From Draconibacterium mangrovi (lineage in GTDB: Bacteria; Bacteroidota; Bacteroidia; Bacteroidales; Prolixibacteraceae), in contig NZ_JAAAGB010000005.1 of the NCBI RefSeq assembly GCF_010586825.1, positions 62,001-126,000 on the forward strand: a stretch of 64,000 nucleotides of DNA, written 5' to 3'. A program made the translations under genes and the position numbers. The notes beneath the pieces are model-generated. The model did no database searches. It was not told the DNA's origin and saw nothing but the letters and a program-made list of their open reading frames with translations. The first letter of the stretch is position 1, and each line of letters starts with the position of its first letter. This document shows, piece by piece, positions 1 through 8,822 of this stretch.

Positions 1-185
1 AATGTCACCTTCTCATCGATCATTTCCTGCAGCTTATCGTCATCAAAACCGGTCAGCCACTCAATTACCTGGTGCAGCTCTTCTTTCGACCTTCCTTTTT
101 TCTCCACTTTTGTTACATAGTGCGGATATACTGCCGCAAATGTCATTTCCGCTATCCGCTTGTTATGCTCCGGTGTAGTTTTCAT
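1..185 (-). CDS. DUF2200 family protein, 3' end cut by window edge
   Basis: The minus strand reads MKTTPEHNKRIAEMTFAAVY and then continues with VEKKGRSKEELHQVIEWLTG, which is the conserved N-terminus of the DUF2200 family, small cytoplasmic proteins of about 110-120 residues and unknown function. The frame is open to the first base of the window, so roughly the last half lies outside. An in-frame ATG two codons upstream (ending at 191) is an alternative start. Family membership is recognised from memory of the conserved stretch; no role is claimed. Confidence 0.8.
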   Translation of the reverse strand, partial: MKTTPEHNKRIAEMTFAAVYPHYVTKVEKKGRSKEELHQVIEWLTGFDDDKLQEMIDEKVT

Positions 186-253
186 ATTCATTCAATATTT
201 TCAGTAATGTTCGTGTTTACTCACCTAAAAGTAACCATATTTCTATTACATTG

Positions 254-490
254 AAAAACTTTGTACCCGGGCTTAATCATTTAATTACGGGGCAAAAACT
301 TTGTGGGAAACGTTTAATCATTTAATCACGGCCCGGAAAATTCGTGGGAGGTGGTTAATCATTTAATCACGAGCAGAAAACATCGTGGGAAGCGTTTAAT
401 TATTTAATGACGGGGAAAAATCATTTTCGGCAATTATTAAACATTTAATGATGAGCCGAAAGCACCGTGTTGAGCTTTTGATCATTTAGT
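254..490. repeat. 41-bp degenerate tandem repeat array, six units
   Basis: The core TTAATCATTTAATCACGG recurs with starts at 273, 314, 355, 396, 437 and 478, exactly 41 bases apart every time. Between cores lies a more variable stretch resembling AAAA-nn-TCGTGGGA. The last two units have drifted most. The array fills the gap between the DUF2200 gene and the ZIP transporter gene. No open frame of interest crosses it. Confidence 0.9.
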
Positions 491-573
491 TTTTAGGCAA
501 CCACTTCCCAGCCGGCCTATTTTCATTAATACACAAGCCGAAACTCAGCGGAAGAAGAATGATCGTGTTTTGT

Positions 574-1383
574 TTATCCCAAAGCAACATCCAACAGCAT
601 CATGGTAGCAAAACCCAACATGGCACCAATGGTCGATAAATCGGTTTCGTTGCCTCGCTGCGATTCCGGGATCAGCTCTTCAACCACCACAAAAATCATT
701 GCTCCGGCTGCAAACGAAAGTGCGTAAGGCAGCAGTGGTTCGATGGTTAAAACCAGGTAAGCTCCCAGCACTCCGGCCATTGGCTCTACAATTCCTGAAA
801 GCTGTCCGTAGTTAAAAGCTTTCCAGCGCGAGAGTCCCTCGCGGCGCAGCGGAATAGAAACTGCCGCTCCCTCGGGGAAGTTTTGCAGCCCGATTCCCAT
901 GGCTAAAGCAATGGCTCCGGTAAGAATCCCCATGTCGGGATTATTGGCCAGGGCACCAAAAGCAACACCCACAGCCAAGCCTTCAGGTACATTGTGTAAA
1001 GTTATAGCCAGCACCAAAAGGATGCTTCGTTGCCAGGTTGTTTGAATTCCCTCGGCTTTGTCGATAGACAAACCAAGGTGAAGGTGAGGCAGAATTTTGT
1101 CGATCAACAACAGAAAAGCACCTCCGGCCAAAAATCCGATAACTGCCGGCTTCCACGACAATTCTCCTTGTGCTTCTGCCATTTCGATTGCCGGTTTCAA
1201 AAGCGACCAGAAACTGGCGGCAATCATTACGCCTGCTGCAAAACCGAGCATCGAATTCAAAATCTTTTTATTTATCGACTTAAAGAAGAATACCATGGAG
1301 GCTCCGGCTGCGGTTAAAAACCACGTGAAAAGTGTAGCACCCAGTGCCAGTAATATGGGATTATATTCTAATAGTTTCTCCAT
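574..1383 (-). CDS. ZIP family divalent metal transporter (GufA-like)
   Basis: Inner-membrane transporter of the ZIP family, expected to import zinc or related divalent cations. The 269-residue protein has about eight hydrophobic helices. The family metal-binding signatures are present: HNVPEG at residues 130-135 and QNFPEG at 167-172, the paired histidine/glutamate sites of helices IV and V. The frame is open upstream to 1431, but the start at 1383 gives the normal N-terminus (MEKLLEYNP), and a TAnnTTTG element lies inside the longer version. It is a single gene next to the menaquinone operon, on the same strand, with about 90 bases between its start and the end of menE. Confidence 0.88.
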   Translation of the reverse strand: MEKLLEYNPILLALGATLFTWFLTAAGASMVFFFKSINKKILNSMLGFAAGVMIAASFWSLLKPAIEMAEAQGELSWKPAVIGFLAGGAFLLLIDKILPHLHLGLSIDKAEGIQTTWQRSILLVLAITLHNVPEGLAVGVAFGALANNPDMGILTGAIALAMGIGLQNFPEGAAVSIPLRREGLSRWKAFNYGQLSGIVEPMAGVLGAYLVLTIEPLLPYALSFAAGAMIFVVVEELIPESQRGNETDLSTIGAMLGFATMMLLDVALG

Positions 1384-1419
1384 TATTCTAATTTTTGTAT
1401 CTAAACGAATAGGGTAAAA

Positions 1420-1427
1420 CAAAGCTA
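1420..1427 (-). promoter_or_regulatory. candidate -7 element for the ZIP gene
   Basis: The minus strand reads TAGCTTTG, a match to the Bacteroidota -7 consensus TAnnTTTG, 36 bases upstream of the chosen ATG at 1383. I do not see a good TTTG at the expected -33 spacing, so this is a partial match. Confidence 0.4.
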
Positions 1428-1471
1428 ACAAAATTATTGTTCAGCATTTTAAAGTCAGCTTTTGTTGTAGC

Positions 1472-2527
1472 CTAATTTTTTAAAATCAATTTCAACTTTT
1501 TTCGGTCTATCTTCCCATTTTCAGTGCGTGGAAGTTTTTCGATAAAACGGATGTCTTTTGGTTGCTCGTATTTTGAAAGCAATTTGGTGCAGTGGTTTTG
1601 AATGATGGTTTTAACTTCACCATCAACCTTTCCTTCAATTAGCAGAATTATTTTCTCTCCAAGATGTTTGTCCGGCGCCGAACTGATGGCATAGGGCAGG
1701 GGCATTTCTTTAGCCAATTTCTCCTCAATTTGTTCGGCCAGAAATTTTATGCCTCCGGAAATGATGACATTATCAACGCGGCCCAGTACTTTAAAATGAT
1801 TACTATCTTTTAATTCACCCAAATCGTTGGTTTGGATGGCGCCGTTTTCAAGTCCCTGCATTACAATACGAATACAATCACGTTCATCCAGTTCAACAGA
1901 AATATCATCGAGACATTGGTAGCTATCGGTTTTATTGCTGCCATTTAATTGGCGAAGTGCAATGTGAGTTGCTGTTTCGGTCATGGCGTAACTCGAATAA
2001 CATTGTGTCGAAATTTGTTGCAGCTGGTCTTCCAAAAGTTTTGGAATTGCAGAACCGCCGATCAACAGGTTTTCAATGTTTTGCTCAGGCAGTGCCAGGT
2101 ATTTTGTTACCTGGTTAATTACCATAGCAGCAAACTTTATGGGCTTATTGTCTGACAATTTTGTAAAGTCTGATGCCGGATCAATAAGCAATAAATCGAG
2201 TTTTCCAATAAGTGCCCGCACTGTCATTAGCTTTCCTGCAATGTATCGACTGGGCAAACAATGCAATATGCTGTCGCCATCCTGTAACTCAAAAAAGCGA
2301 ATGGTGCGCAATGCACTGGCTGCTACAAAATCCTTTTTTAGTGTTATGGTTTTTGGTGTTCCAGTACTGCCCGATGTTTGTACTTCTATATAATCATTTG
2401 TATTGTACCATTCTTCCAGAAATTCCAACCAGGTTTGTTCCCATTCGCTATCAGCTTTCTGTTGCAGCAACTCTTTTATGTTTTCCGATTGCCCGTTTAT
2501 GGTAATATGTGATGGAAACAGTTCCAT
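1472..2527 (-). CDS. menE: o-succinylbenzoate--CoA ligase (MenE)
   Basis: ATP-dependent ligase that activates 2-succinylbenzoate with CoA in menaquinone synthesis; cytoplasmic. This is the short adenylate-forming type (351 residues). It has the P-loop SGSTGTPK at residues 52-59, the YAMTET motif at 180-185, and a C-terminal ENGKIDRKKL segment holding the usual catalytic lysine. The frame is open far upstream (to 2713), but ATG at 2527 is chosen because it overlaps the menC stop as TAATG, a one-base overlap typical of translational coupling, and because the upstream residues are antisense-like with no domain match. Last gene of the men operon. Confidence 0.9.
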   Translation of the reverse strand: MELFPSHITINGQSENIKELLQQKADSEWEQTWLEFLEEWYNTNDYIEVQTSGSTGTPKTITLKKDFVAASALRTIRFFELQDGDSILHCLPSRYIAGKLMTVRALIGKLDLLLIDPASDFTKLSDNKPIKFAAMVINQVTKYLALPEQNIENLLIGGSAIPKLLEDQLQQISTQCYSSYAMTETATHIALRQLNGSNKTDSYQCLDDISVELDERDCIRIVMQGLENGAIQTNDLGELKDSNHFKVLGRVDNVIISGGIKFLAEQIEEKLAKEMPLPYAISSAPDKHLGEKIILLIEGKVDGEVKTIIQNHCTKLLSKYEQPKDIRFIEKLPRTENGKIDRKKLKLILKN

Positions 2528-3555
2528 TACATTTCGAATGATTTTGCGGTGTTGTACCACAGCTTTTCGCCACGAATTTCTAATGGAGAGGAAATATTGT
2601 TCGTAAAAAGCTGACCGGTTCCCAATCCCTGGTGCATGGTAGTGTTTTTGGTAAAAGCCCACTGAGCAATGGCGTTTAATCCTATATTCGACTCGAGGTA
2701 CGATGTGATCCACCAGCCTATAAAACGTTCGTTGGCCAGTTCAATCCATTCGTCGCAACCCGAAATGCCACCATGTAAACTGGGTTTTAAAACCAGGTAT
2801 TGTGGCTGTATTGTATCCAGTAGTTGTATTTTTTCTTCGCGTTTGTTGATACCGATTAACTCTTCATCTAAAGCAATCGGCAGGGGAGTGGTTTTACACA
2901 ATTCAGCCATTTTGTTCCATTGACCCGCAAGAATTGGTTGTTCTATGGAATGAAGTTGTACTTCTGCAAGCCTTTTCAATTTGACTGGAGCAGAATCTCC
3001 ATCGAAAGCACCGTTGGCATCTACCCTTAGAATAATCTGATCGCTGGAGAAACGCTCGCGAACAGCTTTTAATAATTCCAGTTCCAACTCAAAATCTTTC
3101 GCTCCGATCTTTAGTTTGATACATCGAAAACCGGCTGCCAGTTTATCTTCTATCTGGTCTTGCATGTTTTCAATTTCATTCATCCATATCAGTCCGTTGA
3201 TTGGAATACCGGCTTCTCCGCATGTAAAAGCTGATGGAAAAAGTTCTCTTTTTCTTCCATGTTTCAAATCCAGCAGTGCAGATTCCAGTGCAAATTTCAA
3301 GGATGAGAGATTTTGTAGCAAGTCAATATTATTGATGAAATTCTCAGGATTGGTAGATATTCTTTCCAGCTGTTCTTCAACTTGTTCAGGCGTTTCAATA
3401 CTCAATCCCGGAAGTGGAGCACATTCCCCAAGCCCCGTTACACCATTCTCTTCCAAAAACAGATACCAAACTGTGCGTGCTTTTAACACCTCGCGCGATG
3501 TTTCGGCAGGTTGTTTAAAATGCAACTCATATTTTTGGTAGCGTGCTTTTATCAT
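2527..3555 (-). CDS. menC: o-succinylbenzoate synthase (MenC), enolase superfamily
   Basis: Dehydrates SHCHC to o-succinylbenzoate. The 342-residue protein has the enolase-superfamily layout: N-terminal capping domain, then a TIM barrel with the K-x-K acid/base pair (KLK at 147-149), metal ligands at D179, E205 and D230, and the second base at K257 (LVLKPS). Some relatives are dipeptide epimerases, but position between menA and menE settles the assignment. The start overlaps the end of menA by four bases (ATGA), so the pair is probably translationally coupled. Confidence 0.9.
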   Translation of the reverse strand: MIKARYQKYELHFKQPAETSREVLKARTVWYLFLEENGVTGLGECAPLPGLSIETPEQVEEQLERISTNPENFINNIDLLQNLSSLKFALESALLDLKHGRKRELFPSAFTCGEAGIPINGLIWMNEIENMQDQIEDKLAAGFRCIKLKIGAKDFELELELLKAVRERFSSDQIILRVDANGAFDGDSAPVKLKRLAEVQLHSIEQPILAGQWNKMAELCKTTPLPIALDEELIGINKREEKIQLLDTIQPQYLVLKPSLHGGISGCDEWIELANERFIGWWITSYLESNIGLNAIAQWAFTKNTTMHQGLGTGQLFTNNISSPLEIRGEKLWYNTAKSFEM

Positions 3556-4457
3556 GATAGTAGCAATCCGAGCGAGAACAGTAACGTTAATGCCAAAGTT
3601 TGCAATGCCAGTCGTTTTAAAAACGGATCAAGCTGGCGGCTGTCTTTTATGCGGAATATTTTTACAAGGTCGATAATTGAAACCGGCAATACCAACAGAA
3701 ATAACCACTGCCACGCCGTTTTTTGTTGCTGAAGTGTAAAAACGATCAGCGCAATCCACGCCAATAAAATAATTGTTGCGTGGTAAATGCGACTTTTAAG
3801 TGGCCCAAGTTTTACTGCAATCGTAATTTTCCCCGACTCTTTATCGTTTTCAATGTCGCGGGTATTGTTCAGGTTTAAAACTCCTGTGCTGAATAATCCC
3901 ATACTAATGGCCGGCAGCCACACGACAGTTTCAATAACATTGTTGTGCAGGTAAAAAACACCGATCACGGGCAGCAGACCAAAAAAGAGAAATACAAACA
4001 AATCGCCTAGTCCAATGTAACCGTATGAACGTTTGCCGGCCGTGTAAAAATAGGCGGCTAAAAGAGCCAGTATTCCCAGTCCTATATATACAAAAAATGC
4101 TGTTGGACTGTGATGCCACGTTCCAACAAAAACCAAAATAATTCCCAACAGAAAACTTAATCCGGCAATTACAGACATCCCGGATTTCATTTCTTTGATG
4201 GTAATCTCGCCACCCTGCATCGTTCGTGTTGGCCCCAAACGCTGATGATTGTCGGTGCCTTTTTGAAAATCACCGTAATCGTTGGCAAAGTTCGAAAACA
4301 CCTGTATCAACGTGGCAGTAAGCATTGCAAGAATAAAAATTTGCCAGTTAAACCCATGCCAAAATGCTGCCAGTGCCGAGCCCATTAAAATGCCCGACAA
4401 TGCCAGAGGCAAGGTGCGTAACCGTGATGCTTTTACCCAACTTTTTGCTGTTGCCAT
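3552..4457 (-). CDS. menA: 1,4-dihydroxy-2-naphthoate polyprenyltransferase (MenA)
   Basis: Integral membrane UbiA-family enzyme that prenylates DHNA to demethylmenaquinone. The 301 residues include about eight to nine hydrophobic helices and the prenyl-diphosphate/Mg-binding motif NFANDYGDFQKGTDN at residues 56-70 (D60, D63). A second acidic motif, NTRDIENDKESG, follows in the middle of the protein. It overlaps menC by four bases at its end; about 130 bases of A/T-rich, partly repetitive spacer separate it from menB upstream. Confidence 0.93.
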   Translation of the reverse strand: MATAKSWVKASRLRTLPLALSGILMGSALAAFWHGFNWQIFILAMLTATLIQVFSNFANDYGDFQKGTDNHQRLGPTRTMQGGEITIKEMKSGMSVIAGLSFLLGIILVFVGTWHHSPTAFFVYIGLGILALLAAYFYTAGKRSYGYIGLGDLFVFLFFGLLPVIGVFYLHNNVIETVVWLPAISMGLFSTGVLNLNNTRDIENDKESGKITIAVKLGPLKSRIYHATIILLAWIALIVFTLQQQKTAWQWLFLLVLPVSIIDLVKIFRIKDSRQLDPFLKRLALQTLALTLLFSLGLLLS

Positions 4458-4474
4458 ACTTGATACTTGATGCT

Positions 4475-4588
4475 AGATTTTGGATACTTGATACTGGATA
4501 CCCCGACGCTGCGGTCGGGATTTGACTGTGGCCGATTTTCAATTCGCTTCGCTCAACTCGTAACTCGTGGCTCGTATCTCGCGGCTTT
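4475..4588. repeat. short copy of the dispersed heptamer-phased spacer sequence
   Basis: Between menA and menB there is a stretch with actcgtaactcgtggctcgt, the same 7-base-phased wording that fills the large intergenic spaces at 38.0-39.3 kb and 42.0-42.5 kb, plus short direct repeats of gatacttgat. It is the only such copy inside the men operon and may be a recent insertion in the spacer. Confidence 0.5.
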
Positions 4589-4589
4589 A

Positions 4590-5414
4590 TTACGGAAATT
4601 TTGGGTATTTTTTAAAGTCAGGTTTACGTTTCTCAAGGAAGGCATGTTTTCCTTCCTGTGCTTCCTCGGTGAGGTAATAAAGCAAGGTAGCGTTTCCTGC
4701 AAACTCCTGAATTCCAATCTGACCGTCGAGTTCGGCGTTCAATCCAAGTTTTAGCATACGCAGTGCCAGCGGACTGTGTTCCTGCATTTTTTGAGCCCAG
4801 GAAACCACCTCGTCTTCCAACTGGTCAAGCGGAACAACTTTGTTTACCAGGCCCATTTCAAGCGCTTCGGCAGCCGAGTACTGACGGCACATAAACCATA
4901 TTTCGCGTGCTTTCTTTTGGCCCACAACACTGGCCAGGTACGACGATCCTAATCCTGCATCGAAGCTACCCACTTTTGGTCCGGTCTGACCAAAAATGGC
5001 ATTTTCGCTGGCAATACTAATGTCGCAAACCACGTGTAACACATGGCCGCCACCAATGGCATAACCATTCACCATGGCAATTACCGGTTTTGGCATGCTG
5101 CGAATTTGTTTTTGCACTTCAAGTATGTTCAGTCGTGGAATACCATTTTCGTCGATATAACCGCCGGTTCCTTTTACATTCTGGTCGCCACCCGAGCAAA
5201 AAGCCTTATCTCCGGCACCTGTCAGCACAATTACATTTATGCGGTTGTCTTCACGGCAAAGGTGCAAAGCATCGCTGATGTTGTTTACCGTTGTTGGACG
5301 GAATGCATTCCGCACCTGCTCGCGGTTGATGGTGATCTTGCCAATTCCATCGTAATAATCGAAAAAGATATCTTCGTATTCTTTAATGGTTTCCCATTGT
5401 CTTTTTGTATTCAT
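4590..5414 (-). CDS. menB: 1,4-dihydroxy-2-naphthoyl-CoA synthase (MenB)
   Basis: Crotonase-fold enzyme that cyclises o-succinylbenzoyl-CoA to DHNA-CoA; cytoplasmic, normally hexameric. The 274 residues show the oxyanion-hole segments SGGDQ (74-78) and YAIGGGH (118-124), and the MenB-specific stretch [12 protein letters not shown] (141-152). Length and sequence are ordinary for the family. It follows menD by 12 bases on the minus strand. Confidence 0.95.
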   Translation of the reverse strand: MNTKRQWETIKEYEDIFFDYYDGIGKITINREQVRNAFRPTTVNNISDALHLCREDNRINVIVLTGAGDKAFCSGGDQNVKGTGGYIDENGIPRLNILEVQKQIRSMPKPVIAMVNGYAIGGGHVLHVVCDISIASENAIFGQTGPKVGSFDAGLGSSYLASVVGQKKAREIWFMCRQYSAAEALEMGLVNKVVPLDQLEDEVVSWAQKMQEHSPLALRMLKLGLNAELDGQIGIQEFAGNATLLYYLTEEAQEGKHAFLEKRKPDFKKYPKFP

Positions 5415-5426
5415 TGTATGTTGTTT

Positions 5427-7109
5427 TTATTGTTTTACAAACTTAAAAAGGCCCCGGAATGTTTTAGTATTCACTTCTGCATCGGTGAAAACTTCCAGGA
5501 TTGTGGCATTTTTTCTTATTGGGGAATACAACTCCGTGAGTGAGTCTTTTAACTCCGACTCATTTTCAGCACTTAAATAATCCAATCCAAAAGTATGGGC
5601 AATACCTTGTGCTTTAAATTTGTTTTCGGCAAAAAAATGCTGCTGGAAAGCGGGTGATTCGCCCGGTCCTTTTATCAAACTAAAGATGTTCCCACCTCCA
5701 TTATTGATTACAATAATCCGCAGATTCTCGTTGATATAATTGTTCCAAAGCGCATTTGAATCGTAGAAAAACGACAAATCACCAATTAGGACTGTATTTA
5801 TTTTTTCAGAGACAGACGCATAACCCACTGCAGTTGACATTGGTCCGTCGATTCCGCTGGTGCCACGATTACTTAAAAAAGTGGTGTTGTTTGGCCAGTT
5901 GGCAATTAACGCGTATCGAACAGGTGAACTGTTTCCCAAGTGCACAACCGAATTCTCGGGAATTGATTGGCCAACTTCTGCAATGACTTTCAGATCAGAA
6001 AACTGGCTTTCTGAAATATATTTGTCTCGCAGTTGATTGACTTCGTTCTCTTTGTTTTTCCAACGATGCAAATATTCCTGTTCTTTCTCACCTACTTCAG
6101 AGAGTAATTGTGAGAAAAAGGTGATTGCATCGGTTTTCACCACTTCTGTAAGCGATTGGTAAGTATCGTAATGATCGTTGGCCGGCGAAAGATGCCAATG
6201 TTGACCGGCTTTGTTTTTGCGCAAGAATTGTTTCAGTGCTTTAGAAACAAAATGTCCGCCAAAAGTGATCAGAATATCCGGTTGAAAATCAGAAGGAACG
6301 TCAGCCAGAATGGCCGCCATCAGCGTATCGACGCTTCCACAAAAACTTTCATCTTTCAGGTTGGCCAGATGTTCTTTTAAAACAACGGCACCGGTTTTTT
6401 CGATAAACCTTACCAGAAGTTTTTCCAATTCCTGATTGGGATTTTGTTGCCCGGCCAAAATCAGTACTTTATTTGACGAGTCAAGCTCAGAAGCTAACTT
6501 ATTTAGGCTTGCTTTATTGATGTCTAAAACTGATTCTTTAGTATCGATCGCTTTTGTTGCCGGTATTTCTTCGTCCAGCAAATCATGTAACGGTTCTTCC
6601 AGCGGAACATTGATATGCACCGGCGCTGGTTTCCCCGAAACAGCAGCGTTTAAGCACTCGTTTATTTCGCGTGCAGCCTGCCATAATTCGGTTTCCGATT
6701 CTTCCAACGGGAGGTTGTATTCCTTTTTTACAAAATTGGAATAAATACCTCTTTGATTGATGCACTGGTTTTCAAGCTGGTCGATCCAGTACTCCGGACG
6801 ATCGGCAGTGATAACGATCAGCGGAATAGTTAAATAATACGCCTCGGCAATGGCAGGTGCGTAGTTTAAGGTTGCTGTTCCCGAGCTACAGACAATAGCA
6901 ACCGGTTTGTTCAGGGCTTGTGACAATCCCATTGCAAAATAAGCTGCACTGCGTTCGTCAACTATGTTGCGGCAATTAAATAAACCACTTCCCACAAAAG
7001 TGTTTATCATTGGCCCGTTTCGCGATCCGGGAGAAATAACCACGTCATTTATGCCCTTCTGATGAAGGAGTGCTGCCAGTTGTTGAACGTGTTTTTTAGT
7101 TGAGATCAT
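5427..7109 (-). CDS. menD: SEPHCHC synthase (MenD), thiamine-diphosphate enzyme
   Basis: Condenses 2-oxoglutarate with isochorismate in a ThDP-dependent reaction, the committed step of classical menaquinone synthesis. The 560 residues have the three-domain layout: N-terminal PYR domain with SPGSRNGP, a central domain, and a C-terminal PP domain with GDLSFFYDSNAL and NNGGGNIFS for ThDP/Mg binding. The start at 7109 lies 14 bases inside the end of menF, so translation is probably coupled. Confidence 0.95.
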   Translation of the reverse strand: MISTKKHVQQLAALLHQKGINDVVISPGSRNGPMINTFVGSGLFNCRNIVDERSAAYFAMGLSQALNKPVAIVCSSGTATLNYAPAIAEAYYLTIPLIVITADRPEYWIDQLENQCINQRGIYSNFVKKEYNLPLEESETELWQAAREINECLNAAVSGKPAPVHINVPLEEPLHDLLDEEIPATKAIDTKESVLDINKASLNKLASELDSSNKVLILAGQQNPNQELEKLLVRFIEKTGAVVLKEHLANLKDESFCGSVDTLMAAILADVPSDFQPDILITFGGHFVSKALKQFLRKNKAGQHWHLSPANDHYDTYQSLTEVVKTDAITFFSQLLSEVGEKEQEYLHRWKNKENEVNQLRDKYISESQFSDLKVIAEVGQSIPENSVVHLGNSSPVRYALIANWPNNTTFLSNRGTSGIDGPMSTAVGYASVSEKINTVLIGDLSFFYDSNALWNNYINENLRIIVINNGGGNIFSLIKGPGESPAFQQHFFAENKFKAQGIAHTFGLDYLSAENESELKDSLTELYSPIRKNATILEVFTDAEVNTKTFRGLFKFVKQ

Positions 7110-8220
7110 TCTGTCGTATAGCTTCTATTGCCGATAACAAGGTTTTTGCTTTGTTGTTGGTCTCTTCCCATTCTTCTTCGGGAACCGACCGCGAAGTAAT
7201 TCCGCCACCTGCATAAAGCATGTATTTCTCCGGAATTATTTCCATGCAGCGCAAATTTACAAATAATCTTACTGAATCTTTTAGTTGCCAGGGACCAAGA
7301 AATCCGGTATAGTAACGCCGGTTGTGTTTTTCGATGGTACTTATAAATTTATCGGCTTTCGATTTTGGGAAACCACAAACCGCCGGTGTTGGATGCAACT
7401 CGGCGATAAAATCACCAAGACAGTCGTCCAGTTTCTTTTTGGCAAACAGAAAACTGGTGAACAGGTGCGCCACTTTTCCGCTTTCCAGGGTTTCCGGTCC
7501 GCGTGTGGTGTAGCGGTGAATATTAAATCGATACAGCAGGTCAACCAAATAGCGTGAGACAAAAGCTTGCTCTTCAATGTCCTTGGTGCTCCAGCCGTAT
7601 TCTGTCCCCGAAACACGGGGCTGCGTACCAGCCAGCGAAACGGTCTCCATGGTTTTTCCTTCCGATTTTAAAAGAATCTCAGGAGTAGCTCCCATCCACA
7701 AACCGGCTTTTGGCAGGTTAACCATATACACAAAAGCGTTTGGCGTTTGTTCGAATAACTGGATGTATAATTTCCCCAGCGATTCATTTTTTCGTTCTGC
7801 CGGAATAATGCGCGAAACAATCGCCTTTGCCAGTTTCGTATTTTTTATGGTATTTACGGTTTGCTCAATGTCGGAAAGATATTCTTCCTTTTCAATTATA
7901 TAGTGCGAAGTGTAGTTCGCCTGTTCTTTCTGCCCGGCTTTTACATCGTTCATATTGAGTTTGAGGATTTCCTCTATGCCCGTTTTGTAAATGTCTGGTT
8001 TTAACAGAATCAGCGGTGTCTCTTCGCTGACATGATAAGGTGCAAAAACAAATCCTTCCTGCCCGTTTAGGCGGCTCACCTCGTTGGGATAAAACAATGC
8101 TTCCTGGCACGAAATAAGCAGCTCGAGCGTTTTGTCGCCGGGCACCGACCAGAGAGCAAAAGAGCAGTTAAGCGTAACGAGTTCGTCGATCAGATGTATT
8201 AATCTTTCGTTATCGGTCAT
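7096..8220 (-). CDS. menF: isochorismate synthase (MenF)
   Basis: Chorismate-binding-domain enzyme converting chorismate to isochorismate. The 374-residue protein has a variable N-terminal part and the conserved C-terminal chorismate-binding fold with SLAGTQPR and ELHPTPAVCGFP. A salicylate or anthranilate synthase would also carry this fold, but its place directly before menD makes isochorismate synthase the clear choice. It overlaps the upstream thioesterase gene by 11 bases. Confidence 0.92.
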   Translation of the reverse strand: MTDNERLIHLIDELVTLNCSFALWSVPGDKTLELLISCQEALFYPNEVSRLNGQEGFVFAPYHVSEETPLILLKPDIYKTGIEEILKLNMNDVKAGQKEQANYTSHYIIEKEEYLSDIEQTVNTIKNTKLAKAIVSRIIPAERKNESLGKLYIQLFEQTPNAFVYMVNLPKAGLWMGATPEILLKSEGKTMETVSLAGTQPRVSGTEYGWSTKDIEEQAFVSRYLVDLLYRFNIHRYTTRGPETLESGKVAHLFTSFLFAKKKLDDCLGDFIAELHPTPAVCGFPKSKADKFISTIEKHNRRYYTGFLGPWQLKDSVRLFVNLRCMEIIPEKYMLYAGGGITSRSVPEEEWEETNNKAKTLLSAIEAIRQNDLN

Positions 8221-8647
8221 TCTTTTCAGTAATCATATTGGTAACACGTACAGATGAAATCAATCTCCCTTCTTCATTGCAAATATCAACATTCCACACA
8301 TGCGTTTGTTTGCCCCGATGAACGATTTTTGCAACTGCCAGCGCCTTGCCTTTTTTTAACACGCCTGTGTGATTGCCGTTTACCATTATTCCGAGCACTT
8401 CATACGCATTCATGTCAACCAGTAACATGCTGCCCAAACCGGCAAGAGTTTCGCCCATTGCCAGGTTGGCGCCACCATGTAAAATGCCTCCCGGGCGCGA
8501 ATTTTTTGCAGAGAGATCCAACATTCCCTCAACTCTTCCTTCCTCAATTTTTGTAATCTCAATTCCGAGGCTGCCAACCAGCGTGTCCCTAATGGCCTGA
8601 TTGATCAGTTCAACGGGTGTGTCGAATGATAATAGTGTAAAATCCAT
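8210..8647 (-). CDS. hotdog-fold thioesterase, probable DHNA-CoA hydrolase (MenI-type)
   Basis: First gene of the men operon. The 145-residue protein is a PaaI/YdiI-type hotdog thioesterase with the signature HGGANLAMGETLAG (residues 57-70), where E66 is the likely catalytic carboxylate. Hydrolysis of DHNA-CoA is needed between MenB and MenA. The operon position is the main reason for choosing that substrate; the fold alone fits many acyl-CoA substrates. A weak promoter-like pair on the minus strand (TATTTTAG at 8668-8675, TTTG at 8698-8701, gap 22) may drive the operon. Confidence 0.8.
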   Translation of the reverse strand: MDFTLLSFDTPVELINQAIRDTLVGSLGIEITKIEEGRVEGMLDLSAKNSRPGGILHGGANLAMGETLAGLGSMLLVDMNAYEVLGIMVNGNHTGVLKKGKALAVAKIVHRGKQTHVWNVDICNEEGRLISSVRVTNMITEKNDR

Positions 8648-8784
8648 AGTGCTATCCTAAAACGAGACTAAAATAACGGATAGTTTTCGAAAATTGCCAA
8701 AATGGCTTTTGTAATTTTAGTTTGGATTTCGAAATGAGGGAGATTTCAACATTGAGAAAGTGTTAAACAGCCCAATAAATTCGT

Positions 8785-8792
8785 TACATTTG
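8785..8792 (+). promoter_or_regulatory. candidate -7 element for the GDSL hydrolase gene
   Basis: TACATTTG fits TAnnTTTG and sits 31 bases before the ATG at 8823. No convincing -33 TTTG is seen at 19-21 bases upstream. Confidence 0.4.
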
Positions 8793-8822
8793 TTTTTCGT
8801 AAATCAACTTAAATAGATCCAA

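Noticed and set aside
254-490. CRISPR array at the 41-base repeats
   Set aside because: Spacing is regular, but the units are tandem and degenerate without distinct spacers.
1030-1417. Open frames antisense to the ZIP gene
   Set aside because: Shadows of a well-supported gene; no family resemblance or start signals.
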